Assembly: GCA_030603385.1 (NCBI GenBank)
Contig: JAUVXW010000014.1
Span: 17,402-81,401, forward strand
Source of the DNA: Promethearchaeota archaeon
GTDB taxonomy: Archaea; Asgardarchaeota; Lokiarchaeia; Sigyniarchaeales; SOKP01
DNA length: 64,000 nt
Direction: 5' to 3'
In this document: positions 17,754-27,188 of the stretch, one piece after another
How positions within the stretch are numbered: position 1 is the first letter of the stretch
Layout: the number at the start of each line of letters is the position of its first letter
Program-made: the position numbers and the translations under genes
Notes under the pieces: generated by a model
What the model saw: the letters and a program-made list of their open reading frames with translations, nothing else
Database searches by the model: none
Told to the model about the DNA's origin: nothing

Positions 17754-18470
17754 TTATAATTCTAATATATCAATCAATTTATCAATATTTTTACCAGTTT
17801 TTGCACTGGTAGTAATAACCTCTATGTCTGGATTAATTTCTTTTGCATCTTTTAGCATTTTTTGAACATTCGTTCCTAATCTCTCAGCTAAATCAATTTT
17901 ATTAATAACTGCTACTTGAGACATCTTGAAAAGCATGGGGTGTTTTTCTATAACCCATTCTCCTTCAGTTGTAGAAACTACAGTAATTCGAGTATCAGTA
18001 CCAAGAGTGAATTCTGAAGGACAAATCAAATTTCCTACGTTTTCGATAAAAAGTAAATCGTAATCATCTAAATCTTTATTTTCAATAATCTTGTGTATGT
18101 GATAAGCATTTAACGCACATTCTCGACCAGTATTAATTTGAATACTTTCAGCATTATGCGCTTGAATTCGATCAGCATCTAGTCTAGTAGTTATATCACC
18201 ACAAATTACTAAAATCCTATATTTTTCTGATAAAATTTCTACTATTTTTTCAATTAACGCAGTTTTACCCGCTCCAATAGCACCAACGATATCTACTGAT
18301 TTAATCTTATGTTCCTTCAATTCTTCATTATTCTGTCGAGCTAAAAGCTCATTGTCTTCTTTTACTTTCATTTTAGTTTGAACTACATCATCTCTGATAT
18401 CATCAGTAGCCAAATTGATGCTTTCCAGTTCTTTAATCCGTTGTATATCCTTTTTTCTTTTTTCTGACAT
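17754..18470 (-). CDS. hypB: HypB-like nickel-incorporation GTPase
   Basis: 238 residues. The G domain has GAIGAGKTAL (63-72), DITTRLDADR, IENVGNLIC (142-150), NKIDLAERLG and TSAKTGKN. The 55-residue N-terminal extension has no poly-His tail. HypB delivers nickel to NiFe hydrogenase (and, via CooC/UreG relatives, to other enzymes). The canonical metal motif TG.GCH reads TGRECA here (C118, A119): the usual His is Ala, while C150 is kept. No hypA or hydrogenase gene is in the window. It could be a divergent nickel or other metallochaperone. Confidence 0.85.
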   Translation of the reverse strand: MSEKRKKDIQRIKELESINLATDDIRDDVVQTKMKVKEDNELLARQNNEELKEHKIKSVDIVGAIGAGKTALIEKIVEILSEKYRILVICGDITTRLDADRIQAHNAESIQINTGRECALNAYHIHKIIENKDLDDYDLLFIENVGNLICPSEFTLGTDTRITVVSTTEGEWVIEKHPMLFKMSQVAVINKIDLAERLGTNVQKMLKDAKEINPDIEVITTSAKTGKNIDKLIDILEL

Positions 18471-18535
18471 TGTGATAGTAAATAAAAAATAAGACTATAA
18501 GGATTACTTTTTTAAATTAAAAATAGAAAAAAAAC

Positions 18536-19378
18536 TTATTGGCTCTTATAATTATAAAAACCTTTTCCAGATTTTACTCCTAATTCTCCCCTTTCAACCA
18601 TTTCTTTTAGAGCATCTGGTGGCTTATCATCAGGGTAACCGCTATTTTTAAAATAGGACATTTCAATATCGTAAACTACATCTAATCCTATTCGATCCAT
18701 GAACTGAAAAGGGCCATAATCGCTTTTGGAAAAGAATTGGCAAAATAATTTCCATCCTTTATCAACAGTTTCAATATCTGCATGACCACCTGCCCAAATC
18801 TTCAGACAATCCTTTTTAATCGCTCTCCATATCCTATTCATGACAAAGCCATAACACTCTTTCTTAACTTCAAGAGGTGTGATATCAATGCTTTCTAACC
18901 AATTCCTCCCTTTATCGAATGTTTCCTCACTTGTCTGATTTCCACGCATAATATCTGCTACTGGTAGCCTAAAAAGATCGTAAAAATGAATATTTAAAAC
19001 TTTATCTTTTCGATCTACTACATCTTCAATTTTTGAGATTGGTATTGAAGAACTATTTGTTGCAATTATTGTGTTGGGTGAAGCTGCTTTATCTATCTTT
19101 GAAAAAACTTCTCGCTTTAACTCAAGTTTTTCTGTTACAGCTTCAATCACAAGATCTACATCTTTAACAGCTTCAGCAATAGTATAATGTTGAGTGATTG
19201 TCGCATTCAAATTTTCTTCTTTTATTTTTCCTCTCATTTTTTCTGTAAATGCACTTAAATCTTCTTGATTAGTATCAAAAGCTTTGATGTCATAATTATA
19301 TAAAAGAGATTTCTCAATGATTTGTTTACCCAAATAACCCGTCCCTATTATAGAAATTGTATTTAGTTTCCTACCCAT
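18536..19378 (-). CDS. 3-hydroxyacyl-CoA dehydrogenase family protein (divergent active site)
   Basis: 280 residues. The NAD-binding Rossmann start is ISIIGTGYLGKQI with the acidic strand-2 end (KAFDTN). EAVTEKLELKREVFSKID and ATNSSSIPIS are classic 3-hydroxybutyryl-CoA dehydrogenase segments, and a C-terminal helical domain ends GVKSGKGFYNY. The catalytic His is present in NIHFYDLFRLPVAD, but the usual HFFNP...LVE reads HFYDLF...VAD, so the His-Glu dyad is changed (Glu to Asp or absent). Divergently transcribed from a second family member 106 nt away. Likely an acyl-CoA or hydroxy-acid dehydrogenase. Confidence 0.82.
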   Translation of the reverse strand: MGRKLNTISIIGTGYLGKQIIEKSLLYNYDIKAFDTNQEDLSAFTEKMRGKIKEENLNATITQHYTIAEAVKDVDLVIEAVTEKLELKREVFSKIDKAASPNTIIATNSSSIPISKIEDVVDRKDKVLNIHFYDLFRLPVADIMRGNQTSEETFDKGRNWLESIDITPLEVKKECYGFVMNRIWRAIKKDCLKIWAGGHADIETVDKGWKLFCQFFSKSDYGPFQFMDRIGLDVVYDIEMSYFKNSGYPDDKPPDALKEMVERGELGVKSGKGFYNYKSQ

Positions 19379-19484
19379 ATCTAATCATTTTGCATTATTG
19401 AAGAGAATAATTATTTTTATGAATAATAGTAAATTAATCTAATCCTATATACGAAAATCGATTCTTTATCTAGGTATTTTGAAA

Positions 19485-20450
19485 ATGGAAGCAAGAAACA
19501 TTAAAAAAATTACGGTACTTGGAGCAGGTGTTATTGGAAACAGTTGGGTTGCGAATTTTATATGGAAGGGATATCCAGTGAATTTGTGGCTCTATTCCGC
19601 TGAGGAAGAAATAACTGCAAAACAAGTAGTCCAAGGCCATCTTGAAGGTTTAGTAATAAACGGGATTTTGGGAGAAGAAGAAATTCCAAAGATGATGAAA
19701 TTAATAAATTTTACGACTTCACTTGAAATTGCTGTTAAAGATGCTCAATTAATTATAGAGGCAATAATTGAAGATTTAACTATAAAACAGAAATGTCTTG
19801 CAGAAATTGATAAATATGCGGATACAGAAGCTATATATGCTAGTAGTACATCATATAAGTTAATTAGTGATATCGCAAAATTTTCGCAATTTTCAAAAAG
19901 GTGTATTGGAGCTCATCCGTATAACCCACCACACCTTATCCCATTAGTTGAAATAACTATACCAGAAGGAGAAAGGGGATCAAAAAAAACAGCCAAAATT
20001 GCTGCTGATTTTTTTGAGTTGATAAATAAAGTGCCAGTTATTCTGAAAAAAGATGTTTCAGGTTTTATAGCAAACCAAATTCAGAGTGTGGTAAGTACTA
20101 AATGTGAAGAATTACTTGCAAATGGGGTATGCACGGCAGAAGATATTGATAAGGCTGTTAGTTTTGGTCCAGGTTTGCGGTGGGCTATTGTTGGACCATA
20201 TTTAATTGCTCAATTAGGTGGAGGAGAAGGTGGTATTAAAGGAATCACGCTACATATCGGAAAAGCAAACTTAGAAGATGCTAATGAGCAAGCGATTAAA
20301 GAATTGGAACAGTATGCTGATTTTATCCAAGAAGAAGTAAATAAAGAGATGGCAAATCGTCCCCCGGAATTTGGGAATGATAATAAATCTTTAAGAAAAT
20401 TTAGAGATAAAGTTTTGATTAAGTTATTAAAAGCACATAAGAAAATATAA
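19485..20450 (+). CDS. 3-hydroxyacyl-CoA dehydrogenase / L-carnitine-dehydrogenase-like enzyme
   Basis: 321 residues from the ATG at 19485 (an in-frame TTG two codons earlier is possible). The Rossmann motif VLGAGVIGNSW, LIIEAIIEDLTIKQK, SSTSYKLISDIA and the catalytic HPYNPPHLIPLVEI with DVSGFIANQIQ identify the HAD/lambda-crystallin group. The HPYNPPHLIPLVEI form, a C-terminal R-W-A-I-VGP stretch and the lack of a second helical repeat fit L-carnitine dehydrogenase/L-gulonate 3-dehydrogenase relatives more than crotonase-pathway enzymes. Substrate is uncertain. It might reduce or oxidise 3-hydroxy acids produced in amino-acid breakdown. Confidence 0.82.
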   Translation: MEARNIKKITVLGAGVIGNSWVANFIWKGYPVNLWLYSAEEEITAKQVVQGHLEGLVINGILGEEEIPKMMKLINFTTSLEIAVKDAQLIIEAIIEDLTIKQKCLAEIDKYADTEAIYASSTSYKLISDIAKFSQFSKRCIGAHPYNPPHLIPLVEITIPEGERGSKKTAKIAADFFELINKVPVILKKDVSGFIANQIQSVVSTKCEELLANGVCTAEDIDKAVSFGPGLRWAIVGPYLIAQLGGGEGGIKGITLHIGKANLEDANEQAIKELEQYADFIQEEVNKEMANRPPEFGNDNKSLRKFRDKVLIKLLKAHKKI

Positions 20451-20679
20451 TTGTAAATTAGGAACAGGTCCTAAATTCTCAAGTTTTAGAATTCTTTCCC
20501 CTTTTATCGTATTTTAAAGAAAAAAATTGATATTTGTGTGGAACTTAATTTTAATAAATAATTAGCATTTCTGAAATTTTTTTATTTGGTATTTATTAAT
20601 GACCTTAACTAATATCTATATTAACAACTTTATTAGAGATCTAAAAAAAATTAAAAAAATTAAAGAGAGTAGATTATCT

Positions 20680-21972
20680 ATGAGTCAAAAACAACCTACT
20701 TGGTATGAACAACAAATGATTAAGGATATGATGGGTTTATTTGGTGGTAAAGCTATTAGAGGTATAACAAGTTCATTCAGATCACCGAAATTGTATATCG
20801 GTAAAACTGGTATTCTTTCAATGGCAGGAGATCTAGAAGCTTTTATTGATAAGGAAAATAGAAGAGCTCTAATCATAACAGACTCTTTTACCAAAAAATT
20901 TGCATCTAAAGTCACTGAAAGCCTTGAATATTGTGAAGTAGATTATAGAATTTATTCTAATATAGAACCAGAAGTCCCTTTAATAAACATTGAAGATGGA
21001 GTCAAAATTTGCGAAGAATTTAAACCTACAGCCATAATAGCAATCGGTGGAGGGAGTGTTATGGATGCTGCTAAAGTAATTATGCTTAAATATGAAAAAC
21101 CTGAAACTAATCTTTATATGCTTTTGCCTCTCGGTAGTCCTTTAGGATTACGCAAGAAAATTAGATATCTAATAGCAATTCCTACTACTTCAGGAACAGG
21201 ATCGGAAGTTACTAATGCCGCTGTTTTAACAGATACAAATAGAACACCTTATAAAAAATTTGAAATTACATGGCCTGAATTAGTTCCAGATATAGCTATT
21301 TTAGATACTGACTTTGTAGAAGATATGCCTCCCTTCTTAACAAAAGGAACTGGATTAGATGCTCTTGCTCATGCTGTTGGAAGTTATGTTTCAAATTGGG
21401 GAACTCCACTTATTGATGCTCTTAATTTAACCGCTATAAGAGAAACTGTAAAATACCTTCCGCGAGCCTATAAATATGGAAAAGGCGATATAGAAGCTAG
21501 AAGTCATATGCAGATGGCTGCAACATTAGCAGGACTTGGCTTTGGAAATAGTTTACCCGGAATAGACCATTCTTTGGGTCATAGTTTTGGAAAAATATTC
21601 AATGTCCATCATGGCCTTGCTGTAGGTCTGTTTCTACCATATTCATTAGGATTTCAAGCAAAAGTTACTGATAGATGGAAAGACTTATGTCCAATTTTTG
21701 GTGTAGAACCTGGAAATAAGGATAGGGATACATTGTTTAAAGATTTTTTAGGGGCACTTAACGATTTCATCCATTCTATAGATGGTCCCACGTGTGTAAA
21801 AGATCTGAATGAACCTACAATTAATAAAGATGAATATATGAATAAAATTGTGCTTTTAGCAGAATACGCTGAAGATGATGCAGTAAGTCTTCTCTCTTAC
21901 CGACCTATGACCGTAAGTCTTTATAAAAAGATTTTTGAGTATGCTTGGGATGGAAAAAATATAGATTTTTAA
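20680..21972 (+). CDS. Iron-containing (group III) alcohol dehydrogenase
   Basis: 430 residues from the ATG at 20680 (MSQKQPTWYEQQ); an ATG at 20599 would add 27 Lys/Ile/Asn-rich residues that are not family-like. The NAD(P) loop is AIGGGSVMDAAK. PTTSGTGSEVTNAAV and the metal site are conserved: Asp and His in GTGLDALAHAVGSYVS and His residues in GIDHSLGHSFGKIFNVHHG. The enzyme interconverts alcohols and aldehydes with NAD(P)H in the cytoplasm. The AOR gene starts 22 nt downstream, so the pair could link acid, aldehyde and alcohol. Confidence 0.88.
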   Translation: MSQKQPTWYEQQMIKDMMGLFGGKAIRGITSSFRSPKLYIGKTGILSMAGDLEAFIDKENRRALIITDSFTKKFASKVTESLEYCEVDYRIYSNIEPEVPLINIEDGVKICEEFKPTAIIAIGGGSVMDAAKVIMLKYEKPETNLYMLLPLGSPLGLRKKIRYLIAIPTTSGTGSEVTNAAVLTDTNRTPYKKFEITWPELVPDIAILDTDFVEDMPPFLTKGTGLDALAHAVGSYVSNWGTPLIDALNLTAIRETVKYLPRAYKYGKGDIEARSHMQMAATLAGLGFGNSLPGIDHSLGHSFGKIFNVHHGLAVGLFLPYSLGFQAKVTDRWKDLCPIFGVEPGNKDRDTLFKDFLGALNDFIHSIDGPTCVKDLNEPTINKDEYMNKIVLLAEYAEDDAVSLLSYRPMTVSLYKKIFEYAWDGKNIDF

Positions 21973-21994
21973 TTATTTAAAAAGAGGGAAGTAA

Positions 21995-23875
21995 ATGAGC
22001 GAAAAGTTAATTGGTTATAATGGAAAAATTGCTTTTATCGATTTAAATAATAAAAGCTGGGAAACTAAAGATTTAAATCCCCAAATTGCAAGAGAATACT
22101 TAGGAGGAACTGGATTAAGCGCAAAATTGACATATGATTTACTATCAGAAGCAGATTATAAAACTTTAAAAGAAGATCCATTAAATGAGATTAATCCTTT
22201 AATTTTTGCTACTGGACCGGTAACAGGTACAATAAGACCATCCTCTGGTAGATATACAGTGACAGCGATATCCCCACTTACAAAAATATGGGGGGAAAGT
22301 TCTTCCGGGGGTTATTTCTGTATATCTCTACGAAATAGTGGTTTTGATGCAATAGTTATTACTGGCAAATCTAATACGCCAATATATTTATATATTCATG
22401 ATAAAACTATTGAGTTTAAAGATGCAAGTAAATATTGGGGGAAAGATACTTATGAGACACAAACACTCATAAAGGAAGAGTTAAATAAAGAAAGAGTAAG
22501 AGTAGTAACAATTGGATTAGCGGCTGAGAATTTGGTAAAATACGCTGGAATGATAAATGATGAAGGTAGAGCGATTGGAAGATGTGGATTAGGTTCAGTT
22601 ATGGCATCAAAAAATGTAAAAGCTTTAGCGGTTATCGGAAGCGGTAGAGTCCAAATAGCTGATAATAAAATCGGTAAAGAAATGATTAAAGAGGCTAAAG
22701 AAGCAGCAAAAGGAGATGCAATTGGGAGTTTAGGATCCTTTTTGTTTACTTTATATGGGACAAATGGTTATCTTGATATAGGAATGGCTCTTGGTGATAC
22801 TCCTGCATATTATTTTACAGAAACCGAATTTTTAGCTGAAAAGTTAACAGGAAAAACATTAAGAGAGGAATACCCCGTATTAGATTATGGATGTGCTGGT
22901 TGTACAATAAAATGTGGGAAACAAACTATTATAGAAGATAATGGTACAGAAATTAGGGTAGATGGACCAGAATATGAATCAGTTGCTGCATTCGGTCCTT
23001 TATGCGGTGTATTTGAATCTAAAAGTGTAATTTTAGCTCATCATTTATGCAATGTTTATGGAATGGATACAATTTCATGCGGCGTAAGCATTGCTTTCTT
23101 AATATATTTGGTTGAGAACAAACTTGGTACTGAAAAAATAAAACAGTCACTAAATAAGATTAACCTTGAGGAAATTCATTGGGGGAATGGAAAACTACTT
23201 TTAGATTTAATCGAACTGATTTCAAAAAGAGAAAGTGTCGGCAATATTTTGGCTGAAGGTGTGCAATCGATGGCGAAGGAATTTGGAGTAGACCCAGAAT
23301 TAGCTGCTCATGTTAAAGGGTTAGAAATTCCTATGCATGATCCTCGAGCCTTTGCCGGACAAGCTTTAAGTTATGTAACATGTTGCGTAGGTGCCAATCA
23401 TGAAAAATGTGACTGGTTTAACGTAGAAATGGGATCCATCAATTATTCTAGATTAAGAATTAAGTCAGGAGAACGGGCTTCCATTAAAAGAAGAGAGAAA
23501 GGAGTTATGGCATTGCAAGATATAAGGGCTATTGATGATTCTGCTGTAAATTGTAATTTTAAAAATCCTAGTCTCGAGCATTTTATAGGACATATTAATG
23601 CAGCAACAGGTTTTAATTATGATAGGAAATCGCTCGTATCCGTTGGTGAAAGAATCAATACTCTAAAAAGGGTTATAAACTGTAATTTAGGAATAACTAG
23701 AGCTGACGATAGATTACCTAATCATGTTCTTAAAGTTCTAAAATCAGGAAAAACTAGTGATGTGAAAATCGATATAGATCAAAACTTAAAAGAATATTAC
23801 AAACTTAGAGGTTGGGATTGGGAAACTGGTCGCCCCACAGATGAGAAATTAAGGGATTTAAATATAGTTAACTAA
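21995..23875 (+). CDS. aor: Aldehyde:ferredoxin oxidoreductase (tungsten, AOR family)
   Basis: 626 residues, typical AOR length. GKIAFIDLNNKSWETK and YLGGTGLSAKL open the N-terminal domain; GPVTGTIRPSSGRYTV and GESSSGGYF bind the pterin; the 4Fe-4S ligands are CAGCTIKC near residues 302-309, with a fourth Cys in the late segment (NCNF or NCNLG). DGPEYES and HDPRAF are also conserved. It oxidises aldehydes to acids with two reduced ferredoxins. The ATG follows AGAGGGAAG and lies 22 nt after the iron alcohol dehydrogenase; the two form an apparent operon. A T-rich tract follows the stop. Confidence 0.93.
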   Translation: MSEKLIGYNGKIAFIDLNNKSWETKDLNPQIAREYLGGTGLSAKLTYDLLSEADYKTLKEDPLNEINPLIFATGPVTGTIRPSSGRYTVTAISPLTKIWGESSSGGYFCISLRNSGFDAIVITGKSNTPIYLYIHDKTIEFKDASKYWGKDTYETQTLIKEELNKERVRVVTIGLAAENLVKYAGMINDEGRAIGRCGLGSVMASKNVKALAVIGSGRVQIADNKIGKEMIKEAKEAAKGDAIGSLGSFLFTLYGTNGYLDIGMALGDTPAYYFTETEFLAEKLTGKTLREEYPVLDYGCAGCTIKCGKQTIIEDNGTEIRVDGPEYESVAAFGPLCGVFESKSVILAHHLCNVYGMDTISCGVSIAFLIYLVENKLGTEKIKQSLNKINLEEIHWGNGKLLLDLIELISKRESVGNILAEGVQSMAKEFGVDPELAAHVKGLEIPMHDPRAFAGQALSYVTCCVGANHEKCDWFNVEMGSINYSRLRIKSGERASIKRREKGVMALQDIRAIDDSAVNCNFKNPSLEHFIGHINAATGFNYDRKSLVSVGERINTLKRVINCNLGITRADDRLPNHVLKVLKSGKTSDVKIDIDQNLKEYYKLRGWDWETGRPTDEKLRDLNIVN

Positions 23876-23876
23876 C

Positions 23877-23900
23877 TTTCTTTTATTTTTTTTTATTATT
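23877..23900 (+). terminator. Oligo-T transcription terminator candidate after the AOR gene
   Basis: Immediately after the AOR stop the plus strand has CTTTCTTTTATTTTTTTTTA, 17 T in 20 nt, before the convergent QueG-like gene. Archaeal RNA polymerases terminate on T-tracts of this kind without a hairpin. No stem-loop is visible, and general AT-richness lowers certainty. Confidence 0.4.
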
Positions 23901-25015
23901 TAAAACTTCTTTAAAGCCATTTCAATTTCTTCTTTAACAAGATCTTTACTCTTGGGTTTAAACCCCTCTAAGGCACTTTTGGCAACCTTTCCACCGATTC
24001 GTCCTAAAGCCCATACGATCATTCCTTTTACACGTTCATCTTGATTTTCTTTAAAACCTCGAATTAATTCTGGAATATATTTAGGATCAAGTGTATTTCC
24101 CATTGCTCTTGCTGCGTTCATTTTCCACCGCCATGTCTCATTATAAGACATATAGAACATATGAGACCAAATCCTTGTTTGATAATATTTTTTATCCATA
24201 TGAAGCAGTTTTATCAAGGCAAAATCTTTTTCTTTTGCAACTACTCTTTTATTAAGGGGTAAATCTTGAGATAACCATGGTCTATTACGAGGACAAACTT
24301 CTTGACATCGATCACAACCATAAACCCAAGTACTCATCTGCTCGCGGATCTCTAATGGTGTTATTCCTTCTTGATAATAACTAAGATAAGAAATACATTT
24401 TCGAGGATCGATTTTATTTGGTGCACTAAGAGCGCCAGTAGGGCAAGAGGCAATACAAGTATTTTTACACCATTTAGGACACCCGATTTCTATTGTAGGT
24501 TCATCAGGCTCGAATTCATAATCAACTATTAAGGGTATAGGAGATATCCAAGAACTTTTTCTTGCAATTCTATTTGAATAGAGAAAATTATTCTTTCCAA
24601 AAGTCCCCACTCCCGCTCTAGCTGCTGTTAATCGATGTGGAATATTAAATGGTGCTCTAGAATCAATTCCATTATCTCGTAAATAGCTTCTAAATGCTTT
24701 AAGCCGTTGATATAATTGACCTTTTGTCATACGATCATCATCCAAATATGCACGACCAAAATAACCCTCTAAACCAGAAGGAAATCCTTCTTTGAAATAG
24801 ACATCAATTAAAACAATAATAGATTTACCATCATGCAATATGTTTTTAGGATCTAGACCTTTTATGAGTGCAATACCTGCTTTTAAAGCCCATGCATATT
24901 CTTCTTTTCTAGAATCCAAAATCTCTTTTTGAGATTCAAAAGGTTCCATAGTTGTAAACCCAATATCTTCAAAGCCTAATTCTAACGCTTTTTTGACTAC
25001 TTCGCTTTTCTCCAT
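23900..25015 (-). CDS. Epoxyqueuosine reductase (QueG)-like protein with HEAT-repeat tail
   Basis: 371 residues. Residues 135-155 hold ARAGVGTFGKNNFLYS, the QueG-type core; two 4Fe-4S sites follow (CPKWCKNTCIASCPTGAL and CISYLSYY...YGCDRCQEVCPRNRPWL). The last 80 residues (RWKMNAARAMG, PELIRGFKENQDERVKGMIVWALGRIGG) are HEAT-like repeats, exactly as in bacterial QueG, which reduces epoxyqueuosine in tRNA with cobalamin. The family layout is good, but archaea make archaeosine rather than queuosine by default, so the substrate may differ. Convergent with AOR; 100 nt downstream of the NAD-kinase-like gene. Confidence 0.8.
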   Translation of the reverse strand: MEKSEVVKKALELGFEDIGFTTMEPFESQKEILDSRKEEYAWALKAGIALIKGLDPKNILHDGKSIIVLIDVYFKEGFPSGLEGYFGRAYLDDDRMTKGQLYQRLKAFRSYLRDNGIDSRAPFNIPHRLTAARAGVGTFGKNNFLYSNRIARKSSWISPIPLIVDYEFEPDEPTIEIGCPKWCKNTCIASCPTGALSAPNKIDPRKCISYLSYYQEGITPLEIREQMSTWVYGCDRCQEVCPRNRPWLSQDLPLNKRVVAKEKDFALIKLLHMDKKYYQTRIWSHMFYMSYNETWRWKMNAARAMGNTLDPKYIPELIRGFKENQDERVKGMIVWALGRIGGKVAKSALEGFKPKSKDLVKEEIEMALKKF

Positions 25016-25115
25016 AATTTACCATTTAAAGTCTAATTATGATATAATATGATATCTTAGAATCTAAAATCATTTTATAAGTTAAGCCCTTCTAAATATA
25101 ATCTATAAGTAGATC

Positions 25116-26222
25116 TTAGCTTTCAATTTGAATAACTAATTCTTCTTTATATCCTATTATTACTTTCGCAAACCCTTTAAGCTCATTATCAAATTCACTA
25201 TCTCCAGTATCTACTCTTAAACAATGAAGATTTCTCATTTTATCTTCAGTTGCAATAATTTTTATGTTCTTTTTCCCTATTTTTTTAATAACTTTTGGAG
25301 TAAATTGTTTATTACCGCGTCCAAAAATAAATCCTTGTCCTCCTATCGGAGAAATTATAAGCTCAGCCTTATCGAACTCTCCTAACAATTCAAAGATACT
25401 TTTTTCATTCAAATCTTTCCCTACGATCTTTCTATTGTCAATTGCATCTATACCAAGAAGAGTTTTAGGCAACCCTAAATTGTCTGTTATTGTTTTTACA
25501 GTAGTACCCGGTCCTAATAAATAGAGTGTATCTTTCTTCATATCTTCAATTACAAATTGAGCAATTTCATGTTTATTTTCTTCAATAGTCCTTCCGAATT
25601 TTGAACCAATTTTCCCTGCTTGTACTAAATTTCTGATTTTAAGAACTTTTAAATAGCCATACAGAGTCGATTTTAACATATCTTTTCTTACAAGCTTCTC
25701 GTCAATATCTAAGACTTCTCTATCTTCATTTTCAATAACATCCTCTAAAAATCCGTCAATTATTTGAGCTGCTGCTATAGGATTAATCGAAAATACAGAA
25801 CTGAACATTTTAACTCCTCCAGGTACAGCAACTACTGGTTTTTCTAATCCAATTGCATCATAAATATCTCTTGCGGTTCCATCCCCGCCACAAAAAATCA
25901 AAAGTTCAATCCCTCTTTTAAGCATCTGTTTTGCTATTTTTTTTGTATCCTCAGCTGATGTAATTTCACCAATTTTACCTATTACTTCAAATTCGATGCC
26001 CTTACCTTTAATAACATCCGCACCCATCTTACCAGGTGCAACTAACATAAATATCTTTTCTTTGTGCTTTATATGGGATAGTAACTCACTTACTCTTTTT
26101 GGAGTTATAGCTTTAGCCCCCATTTTTAATGCTTTCTGATATATGTCTCCATCTGTCCCTTTAAGACCGACACTACCTCCCATCCCGGCAATTGGATTTA
26201 TTATAAGCCCGATTTTCTTCAT
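25116..26222 (-). CDS. ATP-NAD/AcoX kinase-like protein (COG3199 type)
   Basis: 368 residues. It starts KKIGLIINPIAGMGGSVGLKGTDG, the hallmark of COG3199, and has the NAD/diacylglycerol-kinase-fold loop LIFCGGDGTARDI. VPGGVKMFSSVFSINP and the C-terminal LLGPGTTVKTI and SPIGGQGFIFGRGN are also typical. These proteins share the fold of NAD kinases and lipid kinases; the substrate of the archaeal group is not settled. The position next to a ketosphinganine-reductase-like SDR makes a lipid-related role conceivable, but NAD phosphorylation is the default expectation. Confidence 0.8.
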   Translation of the reverse strand: MKKIGLIINPIAGMGGSVGLKGTDGDIYQKALKMGAKAITPKRVSELLSHIKHKEKIFMLVAPGKMGADVIKGKGIEFEVIGKIGEITSAEDTKKIAKQMLKRGIELLIFCGGDGTARDIYDAIGLEKPVVAVPGGVKMFSSVFSINPIAAAQIIDGFLEDVIENEDREVLDIDEKLVRKDMLKSTLYGYLKVLKIRNLVQAGKIGSKFGRTIEENKHEIAQFVIEDMKKDTLYLLGPGTTVKTITDNLGLPKTLLGIDAIDNRKIVGKDLNEKSIFELLGEFDKAELIISPIGGQGFIFGRGNKQFTPKVIKKIGKKNIKIIATEDKMRNLHCLRVDTGDSEFDNELKGFAKVIIGYKEELVIQIES

Positions 26223-26283
26223 GACTGTAGAATTTTTAAAAGATTTATTGGTTTAAAATTTTATTTTTTGACTGATTAGATTA

Positions 26284-27135
26284 TTATATTTTTCCTAATC
26301 TTTTTCTTGCCTTCTTATAACTTTTATCTGACCAATATCTAATGATTTTAGGAAAATGACGATTTAATTTCCAGATGAATTTAGCCTCACCGGGTAAAAT
26401 GTTAAACTTATTTCTTAAAATACCATGTATAAAGACTTCAGCAACATTTTCAGGTGTTTCAAGTCCTCCTCTTGCTTCCATTATTCGACATTCTTCAGGT
26501 TTTGTCTTGTTTTCTATTTCAAATCCAGGAGTATCCATAGAAGGAGGATAAAGAATTGATACATTAATTCTGTAAGGTTTTAACTCATTTCGAAGCGTTT
26601 CCGATAAACCTACTACTGCGTATTTAGATGGAACATAAGTTGTAAAGCCCATTAAGCCCATATACCCTAATATGGAAGAAACATTTACAATGTGTCCCTT
26701 TTTTTCCTTCATAAAGTAGGGTAATAGAATTAGAATTGGAACTAACTGCCCATAATAATTCACTTCCATGTTCTTTTTAAAATCACCGAGAGAACATTTT
26801 TCAATATAATTGGCATACGCATACCCAACACAGTTTAATAAATAATCAGGAATTCCATATTTCTCTATAAATTCAGTTAAAAGTGGTTTTAATTTATCCA
26901 TAATTGTGGTATCACATGCAATGATCTCTATAAATTGGGAATCGCCAAGTTTTAATTCATTAATCTCATTAGCAGCTTCTTTTAAAATTTCTGTCCTCCT
27001 TGCAATAATACATACGCTTCCCCCTAATTCTACAAAATATTTTGCTGATGCTTTTCCTAATCCCTGAGATCCACCAGTGATAATAGCAATTTTGTCTTTA
27101 AATGGTTGCTGTCTAACTAATTTCTCTTTTTTCAT
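26284..27135 (-). CDS. Short-chain dehydrogenase resembling 3-ketodihydrosphingosine reductase
   Basis: 283 residues. TGGSQGLGKASA is the cofactor loop, VSSILGY plus YVPSKYAV supply Ser, Tyr and Lys. After the active site, YPPSMDTPGFEIENKTKPEE is strikingly like the YPPDTDTPG...ENKTKPEET block of eukaryotic KDSR/TSC10, and the C-terminus (AEVFIHGIL..., FIWKLNRHFP) also has the membrane-proximal character of that group. An N-terminal anchor is absent. The expected reaction is NADPH-dependent reduction of a long-chain 3-keto amine or related ketone. Start ATG at 27135. Neighbours: a four-helix membrane protein upstream, an NAD-kinase-fold protein downstream, all minus strand. Confidence 0.82.
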   Translation of the reverse strand: MKKEKLVRQQPFKDKIAIITGGSQGLGKASAKYFVELGGSVCIIARRTEILKEAANEINELKLGDSQFIEIIACDTTIMDKLKPLLTEFIEKYGIPDYLLNCVGYAYANYIEKCSLGDFKKNMEVNYYGQLVPILILLPYFMKEKKGHIVNVSSILGYMGLMGFTTYVPSKYAVVGLSETLRNELKPYRINVSILYPPSMDTPGFEIENKTKPEECRIMEARGGLETPENVAEVFIHGILRNKFNILPGEAKFIWKLNRHFPKIIRYWSDKSYKKARKRLGKI

Positions 27136-27188
27136 ATTATCTCACTTAAATTATTTCAGAATTTTGATAAAAATAATTTCCTCAAATT

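Noticed and set aside
20458..20474. TTAGGA-ACAGG-TCCTAA hairpin after the dehydrogenase gene
   Set aside because: Six-bp stem with no following T-tract; could be a chance palindrome, so not called as terminator.
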